A stretch of DNA of 64,000 bases from Bog-793 sp963785415 (GCA_963785415.1 CAWAVB010000001.1:310001-374000), one strand, 5' to 3'; counted from the first letter of the stretch, positions 1 to 8,738 are shown. A program made the numbers and translations. Notes: generated by a model not told the origin, from the letters alone.

Positions 1-186
1 CACGATGGTGAGTCCGAAGAAGAAGGCGAGTTTCCCCTTGTACGGCGCGAGGCAGCGGAGGATGCGCCGTGCCGTCCCTTTCGGGACCTGGCTGGTGATC
101 ACGGAGCGGTCCTGGGTGAGCGAGCGCATCGAACCGCCGAAGCCCCGTCCTCCCCCGAGGCCGATGGCCCCGCCACCGCGCATCAT
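1..186 (-). CDS. ABC transporter (exporter type), N-terminal fragment
   Basis: This is the first 62 codons of a protein that runs off the left edge. It starts MMRGGGAIGLGGGRGF and continues through SLTQDRSV and GTARRILRCLAPYKGKLAFF into the first hydrophobic helix. That pattern (a glycine-rich leader, a basic stretch, then the first membrane segment) is usual at the N-terminus of actinobacterial half-transporter ABC exporters that fuse a membrane domain to an ATPase. No ATPase motif lies in the visible part, so the family call rests on the N-terminal pattern alone. Its ATG overlaps the stop of the upstream MarR gene as ATGA, so the pair is probably co-transcribed and translationally coupled, and the exporter is a likely target of that repressor. 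Confidence 0.6.
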   Translation of the reverse strand, partial: MMRGGGAIGLGGGRGFGGSMRSLTQDRSVITSQVPKGTARRILRCLAPYKGKLAFFFGLTIV

Positions 187-713
187 CGATGTCGCTCTTC
201 GTTGGTGGCAGGACCGGCCGGGTCGGGTGGCAGGGCCACCCTCCCGGGATGGCCGGTGGTTGCGACGGAGTCGAGCAGCCTGAGGAGCGCCAGCTGATCG
301 GCGTGCTCCAGGTGGCTGAACAACTCCACGGCGGCCTTGTCCCTGGCTCGACCGATCTCCTGGTACAGCTGGGCTCCCGCGACGGTCAGGCGCACGAGGA
401 TCGAGCGGCGATCGAGAGTGTCGATCTCTCGCACGACGAATCCTTTGGCTTCGAGCCCTTCGATGAGGGTGGTCGCCGAACGGGGGACGACCTCAATACG
501 CCGGGCGATCTCCGACATGCAAAGCGGCGACCGGGCCCGCCCGACCATCCGCAGGGCACGTGCCTGACCGTCCGTGAGGCCGAAGGGCGCCAGATGTTGC
601 GCCGAGATCCTCCGTAGACGTCGCGAGACGCGCGCCAGGGTCTCGCCGATCTGGGTCGCGGCCTCATCGCCACCGATCCCCAGCCGGTGGTCGGGCGCCG
701 CCGAATCTGTCAT
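183..713 (-). CDS. MarR-family transcriptional regulator
   Basis: A 176-residue protein of the usual MarR length. Residues about 40-120 hold the winged helix-turn-helix: LTDGQARALRMVGR, then CMSEIARRIEVVPRSATTLIEGLEAKGFV as the recognition helix region, and a wing carrying the D-x-R-S pattern (DTLDRRSILVRLTVAG) typical of the family. MarR proteins are dimeric repressors, often of drug-export genes, released by small phenolic ligands. The stop overlaps the start of the downstream ABC exporter gene by 4 bp. Overlapping inverted repeats lie about 30-55 bp upstream of the start over a possible -10 box, which suggests autorepression of the two-gene operon. The ligand cannot be told from sequence. 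Confidence 0.85.
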   Translation of the reverse strand: MTDSAAPDHRLGIGGDEAATQIGETLARVSRRLRRISAQHLAPFGLTDGQARALRMVGRARSPLCMSEIARRIEVVPRSATTLIEGLEAKGFVVREIDTLDRRSILVRLTVAGAQLYQEIGRARDKAAVELFSHLEHADQLALLRLLDSVATTGHPGRVALPPDPAGPATNEERHR

Positions 714-743
714 CGAAGCCGGGTACCTCGTCGAAATAACCCT

Positions 744-767
744 GAGTGTTACTCATAATAGATGAGT
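744..767 (-). promoter_or_regulatory. Candidate promoter/operator of the marR-ABC operon
   Basis: Two overlapping inverted repeats share the same bases: GAGT-gtt-ACTC (744-754) and ACTCA-N7-TGAGT (751-767). On the minus strand TATTAT lies at 760-755 and would serve as a -10 hexamer inside the second repeat. A dyad of this size over the promoter of a marR gene is the usual arrangement for autorepression. The repeats are seen directly; the binding protein is inferred. Confidence 0.55.
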
Positions 768-999
768 CTCGCGGTCTCGCGCCCTCGGGTGACATCCTCC
801 CTGGTAATGAAGGGTCCGTCACTGACAGGGACTCCGGTGATGTACCGCTTCTCCGGGCGAGACCTGCGCGTGCGCGGTGCTAATTGGTTGCCAAGCGGGG
901 CTTCCACCCCGAGCATCGGCGGGCCAGCCCACGTTGCCGTGGTCGACCAGAGTTGCGCGCCTCGAATGTGTCGAGGTCTAGGGCCACCGTTAGGCTTCT

Positions 1000-1075
1000 C
1001 GGCGGCGCAGAGCGCCCGCCACTGACGGGCGGAGAGACACCCGTCGAACCTGATCTCGTTCGTACGGGCGGAGGG
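1000..1075 (+). promoter_or_regulatory. TPP (thi-box) riboswitch
   Basis: The leader of thiM carries the conserved thi-box core: a hairpin CGCCCG/CGGGCG closed near GGAGAGA, then ACCC, GAACCTGATC, a short stem with GTTCGTAC in the usual GTTAGTAC position, and GCGGAGGGA. The order and spacing match the thiamine-pyrophosphate aptamer. The terminal GGAGGGA is also the ribosome-binding site of thiM, so ligand binding should hide the site and block translation. The 5' boundary is approximate. Confidence 0.88.
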
Positions 1076-1084
1076 ATGTCATCG

Positions 1085-1876
1085 ATGCCTACCGAGCTGA
1101 CCTGGAGCGATCGTCGTGTACCGGCCGCCTTGCGCGAGGTGCGCGAGCAGCAGCCGCTGATCCACTGTCTGACGAACATCGTCGTGGCCCAGTTCACGGC
1201 CAACGTGCTTCTCGCGGTCGGAGCGTCGCCGGCGATGGTCGAGAACGCCCAGGAGTCGGGGGCATTCGCGGCCGCGGCCGCTGCCGTCCTCGTGAATCTG
1301 GGGACGTTGTCGGCGGAACGTGAGGTGGCGATGCGCGCCGCGGCTGCCTCGGCGGACAAGCAGCGCCGACCTTGGGTGCTCGATCCGGTCGGGGTGGGCG
1401 CGCTCGCCCATCGCACCGCGTTTGCCGCGGAGTTGCTCGAGCTGCACCCAGCTGTGGTGCGCGCCAACGCGTCTGAGGTGATGAGCCTGGCCGGCTCGGA
1501 AGTCGCCGGGCGGGGTGTCGACTCACTCGCTCAGTCCGAAGAGGCACTTGATGCCGCGAAAGTCCTGGCTCGGGCCCGGGACTGCGTGGTCGCCACCAGC
1601 GGCGAGGTCGACTACGTGACTGACGGCATTGAAGTCGTTGAGATCCCGGGAGGAAGCGTTCTGCTGACGCGGATCACGGGGACTGGATGCGCGTTGGGGG
1701 CGCTTGTCGCGGCATTTGTGGCGATCGAGAACGACGTTCTGTTCGCCACGTCTGCGGCTTCTGCGGTGTTGAAGTTCGCCGGAGAGCGCGCGGCGCGCGG
1801 CAAACCGGGACTGGGCACTTTCGCCGTCGCCTTGATTGACGAGCTTGGCAAGCTGGCGGGACCGTGGCCGGAGTGA
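1085..1876 (+). CDS. thiM: Hydroxyethylthiazole kinase
   Basis: ThiM phosphorylates 4-methyl-5-(2-hydroxyethyl)thiazole, salvaging the thiazole half of thiamine in the cytosol. The 263-residue protein has the family motifs HCLTN (about residue 27), GASPAM (about 46), VLDPVGVGA and the C-terminal GTGC(A)LGALVAAF anion-hole segment, and is full length. A longer open frame reaches back to about 884 but passes through the riboswitch. The ATG at 1085 sits 9 nt after GAGGG, while the ATG at 1076 is too close to it, so 1085 is preferred. The stop overlaps the start of thiE, forming a two-gene salvage operon under the TPP riboswitch. No thiD is beside it. Confidence 0.92.
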   Translation: MPTELTWSDRRVPAALREVREQQPLIHCLTNIVVAQFTANVLLAVGASPAMVENAQESGAFAAAAAAVLVNLGTLSAEREVAMRAAAASADKQRRPWVLDPVGVGALAHRTAFAAELLELHPAVVRANASEVMSLAGSEVAGRGVDSLAQSEEALDAAKVLARARDCVVATSGEVDYVTDGIEVVEIPGGSVLLTRITGTGCALGALVAAFVAIENDVLFATSAASAVLKFAGERAARGKPGLGTFAVALIDELGKLAGPWPE

Positions 1877-2547
1877 ACCGCCGCGAGCTGGATACGACCC
1901 TCTATCTCGTGGCAGACGTTGACAGCTGTGGTGAGCGGGGTGTGACCGAAACCGTGAAGTTCGCTGTCGAAGGTGGCGTCACCGCAGTTCAGCTGCGCGA
2001 TCATCGGGCGACCACCCGGGAGCTGTTCCACACGGCGAGGGAGCTTCGCGAACTGCTCGAGGGCACCGCCGTCTGCTTCATCGTGAACGACCGGCTTGAC
2101 GTGGCGCTGGCGGCAGGCGCCGACGGAGTGCACCTCGGTCAGTCCGACCTTCCCGCCGAGGCGGCCCGTGAGATCGCCGGACCAGAGTTCGTCATCGGTT
2201 TGTCGGTGACGAACCTCGCGGAAGCGGAAGCCGCCCGCGCACTTCCCCCGGGAACGGTCGATTACTTCGGCGTCGGACCTGTCTATCCGACAGGGACGAA
2301 GCCCGATGCGGCCCCGCCCATTGGCGTCCGTGACCTGCAAGCGATATGTGGTTCGTCTTCGGTGCCGTGTGTCGCGATCGGAGGGATCACGGCTGATCGC
2401 GTTGCCAAGCTTGTTGACACGGGCGTTACTGGGATTGCGGTCGTGGCGGCGATCTGCTCAGCAGATGATCCACTTGCTGCCGCGATGGAACTGCGTCGTC
2501 GGTGTGCCCGATCATCTCGAGCTAAGCATCAGCGAATCGCACGGTGA
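1864..2547 (+). CDS. thiE: Thiamine-phosphate synthase
   Basis: ThiE joins HMP pyrophosphate and thiazole phosphate to give thiamine monophosphate. The 227-residue TIM-barrel protein has the expected landmarks in order: GVTAVQLRDH, FIVNDRLDVALAAGADGVHLGQSDLP, GLSVTNLAEA, DYFGVGPVYPTGTK and VAIGGIT, with the phosphate-binding GI(A)VV near the end. The start is a GTG inside the 3' end of thiM (13-bp overlap), so translation is coupled and the pair shares the TPP riboswitch. The last about 15 residues are basic and beyond the core fold. Confidence 0.92.
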   Translation: MAGVNRRELDTTLYLVADVDSCGERGVTETVKFAVEGGVTAVQLRDHRATTRELFHTARELRELLEGTAVCFIVNDRLDVALAAGADGVHLGQSDLPAEAAREIAGPEFVIGLSVTNLAEAEAARALPPGTVDYFGVGPVYPTGTKPDAAPPIGVRDLQAICGSSSVPCVAIGGITADRVAKLVDTGVTGIAVVAAICSADDPLAAAMELRRRCARSSRAKHQRIAR

Positions 2548-2690
2548 GTTGTCGATGTCGGCCTTGAATTGAGGCGAAGGACGCCAGCGGTACGACTCAG
2601 GGGTCATGTGATGAACGCTTCTGGCGGACCGACGTAAGTTACGGCAGAGATGAGGTTGGTTAACAAGTCGAATCGACCTAAGCTTCATCT

Positions 2691-3392
2691 GTGGATCCCA
2701 TTTATAGGGTGGTTTCTGCACATCTCGACGACGCGGCGCTCAGCTGCGCACTGTTTATTGCAGCGAATCCCGGGTCGCGCCTTACCACTGTCTTTGCGGG
2801 CGGACCACCGTCAGTGAGTCCGTTGACGAGTTGGGATGGAGCTACGAAGTATTTTCGAGACGGCGATGATGTCGTTTGCACGCGTCGACGAGAGGACGAA
2901 CGGTGCTCTGCACTTCTTGCTGTGGATTATGAGCATCTGCCCTTTTGGGATAAGCAGTATAGAAGTGTGCTGTATAACTACGAAGGGCCTGACGCCACGG
3001 AACTGCTGGCCGCGGTTAGCGAGGAGTTGGCGCGTCTTGCATCCCAGCAGCCAGTTGACGCTTGGCTGATGCCTCTTGGGCTCGGCCATGATGACCATCG
3101 TCTCACTGCCGAGGCGTGTCTTGAGGTTGCCGTCGCGTGCGATCTTGACTGCTACGTATACGAGGACCTTCCTTACTACCAAGAAGTTGTTGAAGAGATC
3201 CCAGACCGGTTTCGCCATTTCGCGAGCCGGGGATTTCGGCTAGTGAAAGATGACTCGCTGCGATCCAGCCACAAACGATCTCTCAAGCGTGCGGCGATCC
3301 GGTGCTACCGCTCCCAGCGTGCCCCGCTCGGTCGCCGTGTCGGGCGATCTGTCCGCGCTCGGGAACACGTCTGGCACCTCGAGCGAAGCTGA
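2691..3392 (+). CDS. PIG-L family deacetylase
   Basis: A 233-residue protein related to the LmbE/PIG-L zinc N-deacetylases that act on N-acetylglucosaminyl groups (MshB and Bca families in actinomycetes). The first zinc motif is VSAHLDDAALSC, a variant of AHPDDE in which Pro is Leu and the terminal Glu is Ala. The second metal-ligand site is GLGHDDHRLTAE at about residue 130. The start is a GTG. The gene has visibly lower G+C than thiME and stands alone just before the IS cluster, so it may be the first gene of the accessory surface-polysaccharide region. The substrate is unknown. The altered first motif leaves the Asp metal ligand in place but removes the usual Glu. Confidence 0.75.
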   Translation: MDPIYRVVSAHLDDAALSCALFIAANPGSRLTTVFAGGPPSVSPLTSWDGATKYFRDGDDVVCTRRREDERCSALLAVDYEHLPFWDKQYRSVLYNYEGPDATELLAAVSEELARLASQQPVDAWLMPLGLGHDDHRLTAEACLEVAVACDLDCYVYEDLPYYQEVVEEIPDRFRHFASRGFRLVKDDSLRSSHKRSLKRAAIRCYRSQRAPLGRRVGRSVRAREHVWHLERS

Positions 3393-3583
3393 CCCCTATT
3401 AGTGAATCGGCACAGTTCGATCACGTGGCAAGGTATCGGACCTACGTTGGGGGTGATCATTACACCGGACGCGTTCTGCGTACGACAAATAGCTTGTCCG
3501 CGCCTTCCCCCTTAGACACTCGTTAAGTTGATTGGCTTGCTCATCCCCTCTTGACAGCTTGGACGCAATATCGAGCGATATGT

Positions 3584-4914
3584 GGCTCTTCTCAATAAAC
3601 CGGGGTGCGTGATCACCTGACCGCGCTCCGATAGGTGTCCACCGACGCGGCCAGGGGCCTCGCCATTCTCGTGGTTGCTCGACAACTCCGAGAAAGGGAG
3701 ACCCCCTGCCATGTGTGACGGTAACGAGTACGACAACGCGTTTCTGGGACTGCCTGGCTTTCGCGTCACCGCGGTCACCGAGGACGGCGACGAGCTGCTC
3801 ATCGGCATCGAGACGGTTCGCGCCGCCGTGGGCTGCCCCACGTGCGGGGTGATCGCGCGGACGAAGGACCGGCAGCGGGTGGTGATCCGTGACCTGCCGG
3901 TCTTCGACCGGCGGGTGAAGCTCGTCTGGTCCAAGCGCCGTTTCTCCTGTCCCTAGCCGGACTGCCCGGAAAAGACCTGGTGCGAACGCAGTGACGGGTT
4001 CCCCGGCCGCCAGGTGCTTAGCGCCCGGGCCGGACGGGAGTGCACCCGCGCCGTCGGCGAGGAGGCCCGCTCGGTAGCGTCGCTCGCCCGCTGGCTCGGT
4101 GTCGCCTGGGGAACGGTGATGGCGGCGGTCCGCCACCACGGCACGCCCCTTGTCGAGGATCCCGACCGCGTGGGGGTGGTCTCCTCGCTCGGGATCGACG
4201 AGACGGCCTTCCTGCGGGCCAACGCCGAGCATGCGACGAGCTACGTCACCGGCTTCGTCGACCTCGAGCGACCGATTCTCGTTGACATGGTCGAGGGGAA
4301 CCGGGCGATCGACGTCAACCGCTGGCTGGCGCGACAGAACGATGCCTTCCTCGCGGCGGGCAACCGCTGCGTCGACGCCGTGCGCCGAAGGGTGCAGAAC
4401 GAGCTCCTCGGCCATCGCGGGCGCAAGGACGATCCCCTCTATCGGATCCGCCGGGTACTCCTCACCGGGGCGGAGCGGCTGAACCCGCGCGGGGTCGACC
4501 GGATGGCGCTCGGGCTGCGCCTCGGCGATCCGAACGACGAGGCTCTCGGGGCGTGGCTCGCCAAGGAGTACCTGCGTGACGTCTATCTCACCGAGGACGC
4601 CGACGAGGCGGTCGTGCTCCTCGACCGGGTGATCATCGGCTGTCTCCACGACGAGGTGGCCGAGATCGTCTCACTCGGTCACACACTGCGGCGTTGGCGC
4701 ACCCAGATCCTTGCCCACCACGCGACGGGTGCCTCGAACGGGCCGACCGAGGCGATGAACCTCTTGGTGAAGAAGATCAAGCGCTGCGGGCACGGCTTCA
4801 AGAACTTCGGCGACTACCGGTTGCGTGTCCTCTTGCACTGCGGTGGGATCAAATGGGACGCTCTTCCCTCCACGACAATGCGGGAGCGCTCACCCCGGTT
4901 GGTTGCGTAGAGCC
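3584..4914 (+). mobile_element. ISL3-family insertion sequence, copy A (decayed)
   Basis: The left end begins GGCTCTTCTCAATAAACCGG at 3584. The right end, read inward from 4914, begins GGCTCTACGCAACCAACCGG, so the terminal inverted repeats match over most of the first 24 bases and have the GGCTCTT start usual for ISL3. No 8-bp target duplication is visible at its outer ends. The length is 1331 bp; adding back an internal 105-bp deletion in the transposase gives 1436 bp, the same as copy B after repair. Confidence 0.88.
3711..4910 (+). pseudogene. ISL3-family transposase, inactivated
   Basis: The reading frame starts MCDGNEYDNAFLGLPGF, carries the zinc-finger segment CPTCGVIARTKDR, and stops early at TAG 3954-3956 before PDCPEKTW would follow. 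The frame then resumes in phase through the DDE domain: first Asp in SLGIDETAFLR, and Glu in SNGPTEAMNLLVKK. Compared with copy B, 35 codons are missing near 4353, between DAFL and AAGNRCVD. The lost segment contains the second catalytic Asp in the D-P-F-H-V motif. With a stop and a missing active-site residue, the enzyme cannot be functional. Confidence 0.9.
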
Positions 4915-5027
4915 CGTCAGGCTCTTCTCAATGAACTGGGGCGCGTGAACAACTGACCGCGCTCCGATAGGTATCCACCGGCGCGGCCAGGGGCCCCGCC
5001 ATTCTCGTGGTTGTTGGACGACCTAGA

Positions 5028-6980
5028 CCGGACTTCAGCGGGTGGTTCGCGAACGTCCTGGTAGTGCGGGCGCGATCGAAAGTTGTTTCCCCCACACCGT
5101 GCGCGTTTGCCCAGCTCAGGAGATTCTGGCCCGGCTCCACGCGTCGGCCTCGATGCGCCAGGCGTCGAGGATCTGACGTTGCAGCGTTGTCGGTCGGTCG
5201 ACGAGCTCGATGTGACGTCCGGCGTTCAATTTGTGCAGCCGGATGGTCCCGAGCTCGGCCAAGGCCCGGCGCGGCGAGATCGTCTGGTCGGCGATGTCGG
5301 GGTCCTTCACGCCGGCGTGCTGCAGGTCGTTGCCCATCACCGCTTCGATCACCGCGGCGATGACGCAGAGCGCGATGTGGCCGCGGACGCGTTCCTCTTT
5401 GTGATGGTGCACGGGGCGAAGACCGAGGAAGTCCTTCATCACGCGGAATCTGCGCTCGACGTTCTGCAGCATCTTGTAGTGCCGCACGATGTCGGTCACC
5501 GACGCCTCCCTGGCCTGCAGCGACGTCGTGAGCACGTAGCGACCGGCGAGGAGTTTCTCGTCATAGGCGAGCGCCTCCTCGTCGAAGCGCCAGGAGAAGA
5601 CGCCGTGTCGGATCGTCACGGCGAAGCACCGCCCGACGCCCGAGTCCCGCAGGATGCGGTCGGCGGCCGCCCCGATCTTCGCCGGATCGACGAGCTTTCC
5701 CGCCCGCACGCGATCGGCGAGCGTGATGAGCTTGGACTCCACCCTGGCGAGGAGCTCTTCGCGTCGCCGGTCGTCGCGTGCCTTCCGCTCGGCTGATGAC
5801 ACCACGACGAATCGCCGTCCGCCAAGGTTCACCTCGAAGGCCTTCGTTCCCGGAAAGCCCGGCACCGCGCGCCACGCGTCGTCGCCGGCGGCTGCGGCGC
5901 GCTCGAGCACGGCGGCGACGTCGCCGTCGTGGTGGAGCCGTGTGGCGAGCACATGGTCGAAGCCGGCTGCCGCCACGTCTTGCAGGTTCTTCTCGCTGAT
6001 GAGGCCCCGGTCGGCGACGAGGGCGATCTTCCCGACGCCGAAGCGGGACTGGTAGTCGGCCATCACCTGTGGCAGCGTCGTCGAGTCCCGGGTGTTGCCG
6101 GGAAAGACGTAGTGGGCGATCGGGATCCCGTTGCCGGTCACGAGGAGGCCGATCACGACCTGGGGACGGTCGGGGCGGTGATCGCGGCTGTAGCCATAGG
6201 CACGGGAGGAGAACTCATCGACGGGACCTCGGCTTGTCTCGAAGTACGTGGAGGTGAGGTCATAGAGGGCGAGGCGAAGGTCGAGGTTCGTGAGATCGGT
6301 GAGGCGCGCGTACAGCAACTCTTCGGTCGCCTCCTTCTCGTCTGCGATCGCGTCGATGCCCCGATAGCACTGGTCGAGCAGCGGTGACACGACGCCTTCG
6401 GGCAGCGCCACGGTCGCGAGCCATTCGTGGATCGTCCGGCGCTTGGAGGACGGATCGCACAGACGGTTCGCCACCATGACGAAGATCGTGTCGGCGAGGT
6501 TCTTCGAGTGCCGCCGGTCGCCGATCGCGCGGAAGTGTTCACGCAGACCGAGGCGATCGAAGTAAGCCGAGATCGCGGCCGTGGCGCCAAACGAGGGCGC
6601 ACCTTCACCCTCGAGCCCCTCGGCCGCGACGAAGTGCTTCGTCGTGTAGCCCGACAGCGCGGCGACGATGCGATCGAGCTGACCGCTTCTTTCCAGCTCG
6701 CCGATCTCACCCAAGCGCAACAGCGTCTGGTGGGTCTTCTTGCCGTTGATGCGCACCGACTCGACGAGCGAGAGGTAGGTGTACTCCTTTTCGCCCCTCC
6801 TGCGAGTCGTGCGCTTCACGTGCACACGCCCATCTTATGCCATGTAGATGTTCGATGTCGAGGATGTGTCGCCCCCACATTCGGCGAGCGAACTCCGGCA
6901 TTACGCCTTGTTTTCCCTACTCAGCGCATGGCGGGCAGGCCGAAAGCCGTCATTTCAGGGGTTGAGGCGCGGAAGTCCGG
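5028..6980 (-). mobile_element. IS1634-type (IS4-like) insertion sequence, intact
   Basis: The element is bounded by inverted repeats CCGGACTTCAGCG (5028) and CCGGACTTCCGCG (read inward from 6980) and flanked on both sides by the same 5 bp, CTAGA (5023-5027 and 6981-6985). It holds one long transposase gene on the minus strand. The preserved target duplication and open reading frame point to a more recent insertion than the decayed ISL3 copy it interrupts. Confidence 0.92.
5116..6825 (-). CDS. IS1634-family transposase
   Basis: A 569-residue DDE transposase with no disruption. The N-terminus (MHVKRTTRRRGEKEYTYLSL) and a serpin-like spacing of DLTSTYFE (about residue 190), ALVADRGLISEKN (second Asp, about 270) and the C-terminal Y-(2)-R-(3)-E-(6)-K like region (NVERRFRVMKDFLGLRPV) fit the IS1634 branch of the IS4 superfamily, which has unusually long transposases. 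The gene fills almost all of an element with matched inverted repeats and a CTAGA duplication, so it may still be active. There is no second reading frame in the element. Confidence 0.9.
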   Translation of the reverse strand: MHVKRTTRRRGEKEYTYLSLVESVRINGKKTHQTLLRLGEIGELERSGQLDRIVAALSGYTTKHFVAAEGLEGEGAPSFGATAAISAYFDRLGLREHFRAIGDRRHSKNLADTIFVMVANRLCDPSSKRRTIHEWLATVALPEGVVSPLLDQCYRGIDAIADEKEATEELLYARLTDLTNLDLRLALYDLTSTYFETSRGPVDEFSSRAYGYSRDHRPDRPQVVIGLLVTGNGIPIAHYVFPGNTRDSTTLPQVMADYQSRFGVGKIALVADRGLISEKNLQDVAAAGFDHVLATRLHHDGDVAAVLERAAAAGDDAWRAVPGFPGTKAFEVNLGGRRFVVVSSAERKARDDRRREELLARVESKLITLADRVRAGKLVDPAKIGAAADRILRDSGVGRCFAVTIRHGVFSWRFDEEALAYDEKLLAGRYVLTTSLQAREASVTDIVRHYKMLQNVERRFRVMKDFLGLRPVHHHKEERVRGHIALCVIAAVIEAVMGNDLQHAGVKDPDIADQTISPRRALAELGTIRLHKLNAGRHIELVDRPTTLQRQILDAWRIEADAWSRARIS

Positions 6981-7005
6981 CTAGAGAACGGGAGGACCCT
7001 TGACA

Positions 7006-8308
7006 ATGGGTGACGGTACTGAATTCGATGACGCGCTGTTGGGACTGCCGGGCTTTCGGGTACTGGCGGTGGCCGAAGACAGCGATGAGCTGCTCGTCGG
7101 CATCGAGACAATCCGCCAGGCGGCCGGGAGTCCTTCCTGCGGGGTGATCGCCCGGACCAAGGACCCGCTGCGGGTGTTGATCAGGGACCTGCCGGCCTTC
7201 GACCGACGGGTGCGGCTCGTTTGGTCGAAGCGTCGCTTCTGCTGCCCGGATCCGGACTGCCCGGTTCAGACCTGGACCGAGCGCTCAGACGAGCTCCCCG
7301 ATCGTCGCGTGTTCTCGGCCCGGGCAGGTCGTGAGTGCACGCGTGCCCTCTGCCAAGAGGCACGCTCTGTCGCCTCGCTCGCACGCTCTCGGCGTCTCCT
7401 CGGCGACGGTGATGTCGGCTGTGCGCGACTACGGGACGCCGCTCGTTGACGACCCGGACCGGGTCGGAGAGGTGAACTCGTTAGGCATTGACGAGAAGGC
7501 GTTCTTGCGGGCGAACGCCGAGCACCCGACGATGTACGTCACCGGCCTGGTCGACCTGGAGCGACGGGTGCTCATCGACGTGATCGAGGGCAACCCGGTG
7601 ATCGACCTCTCGCGATGGCTCTCGACAAGAGACGAGACCTTCCTCGTCGGCATTGCCACGGTGGCCTGTGACCTGCACGAGGGCTATCGCTCCGGGCTGC
7701 ATCCCGACCTCGACCACGCCCGCCAGGTGGCCGATCCCTTTCACGTCGTGGCAGCTGGGAACCGTTGTGTCGACGAGGTCCGCCGCCGGGTGCAAAACGA
7801 GCTGCTGGGCCACCGCGGTCGCAAGGACGACCCGCTCTACAAGATCCGCCGGGTGCTGCTGACCGGTGCCGAGCGACTGAACGCCCGGGGCGTCGACCGC
7901 ATGGCCCTCGGGCTTCGCCTGGGAGATCCCGACGACGAGGTGCTGGGAGCGTGGCTCGCCAAGGAGTACCTGCGCGACGTCTTTCTGACCGACGATCCGG
8001 GAGAGGCCGCAGCGCTGCTCGACCGGGTGATCGCCGGATGCCTCGTCGACGAGGTCGACGAGATCGTCTCGCTCGGCAACACCTTGCAGCGCTGGCGCAC
8101 CGAGATCCTCGCCCACCACCTGACCGGGGCTTCAAACGGGCCGACCAAGGCCATGAACCTGCTCGTGAAGTAGATCAAGCGCTGCGGGCACGGCTTCAAG
8201 AGCTTCCGCAACTACCGCCTACGCGTTCTCTTACACTGCGGTGGGATCAAATGGGACGCTCATCCGGCTACGACAATGCGGGCCCGCTCACCCCAGTTGG
8301 TCGCGTAG
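7006..8308 (+). pseudogene. ISL3-family transposase, inactivated (copy B)
   Basis: Aligned with copy A, this copy starts at MGDGTEFDDALLGLPGF and keeps the DPDCPVQTW segment that copy A loses to a stop. A 2-bp deletion near 7386 (GCTGGCTC in copy A, GCTCTC here) shifts the frame before the DDE domain. The domain then continues in the new frame with SLGIDEKAFLR and the D-P-F-H-V segment. The third catalytic position is changed: SNGPTKAMNLL has Lys where copy A has Glu, and the next Lys codon is a TAG at 8171-8173. The last 45 codons follow in phase. Three independent lesions make it inactive. Confidence 0.9.
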
Positions 8309-8312
8309 AGCC

Positions 8313-8738
8313 CTAAAACTGTGGACTCAAAGCGAATTGGCCGAAGCTGCCCATGTCGGGCGGGCGACGATCGCTCGAATCCAAGCTGGACCATGCAAGC
8401 CGCACATGGGGACTGTGCGAGCGATCGCCGATGCCCTCGACGTGAAAGCCGACGCCTTGTTGCTGAATCTCGGTCAATTGTGGAGCGACGTGCCGAATGA
8501 TCTTCGCTCACGAGGCGACCGTAAGAGTACTGGGGCAGATGATATGCAGAGGGGTGTTTCACGGGGCGAAGTCACGGCGACCGGCTTCCAATTTGTTCAT
8601 ACCCACTCAGGCTTCCGTCAAGTTCATTCTTCGCCGAAGGCCCGCGTTCGCATGTCAGGCCGGCTACTCAAGAATTCCGGGGCCCTCATTTCGCGCGCCC
8701 GAGCTGCTTTCCGGGGGTTCTACGAAAACCGCGAATAG
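8313..8738 (+). pseudogene. XRE-type helix-turn-helix regulator, 5' end removed by ISL3
   Basis: Directly after the ISL3 right end the frame reads LKLWTQSELAEAAHVGRATI, then ARIQAGPCKPHMGTVRAIADALDVKADALL. This is the helix-turn-helix of the XRE/Cro family, in which a leading helix of about 15 residues (with the start codon) normally precedes. The insertion has replaced that part. The frame stays open leftward into IS sequence from 8241, so a chimeric product is conceivable. After the DNA-binding part (about 60 residues) the tail to 8738 shows no known domain and may be read-through of non-coding sequence. Confidence 0.7.

Larger units (their letters stand above)
4920..8312 (+). mobile_element. 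ISL3-family insertion sequence, copy B, split by an IS1634-type element
   Basis: The left end starts GGCTCTTCTCAATGAACTGG at 4920, only 5 bp (CGTCA) after the end of copy A. The sequence then follows the left end of copy A for about 100 bp until it is broken at 5027. The element resumes at 6981 and ends at 8312 with the inverted terminal repeat (TAGAGCC). Taking out the inserted 1953 bp and one 5-bp duplication leaves 1435 bp, matching copy A once its deletion is restored. No clear 8-bp duplication flanks the copy. Its right end cuts into a helix-turn-helix gene. Confidence 0.88.

Noticed and set aside
884..1084. N-terminal extension of ThiM (upstream start)
   Set aside because: It would translate through the TPP riboswitch, has no family similarity and leaves the good ribosome-binding site internal.
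3576..4922. 8-bp target duplication for ISL3 copy A
   Set aside because: The flanks CGATATGT and CGTCAGGC do not match.
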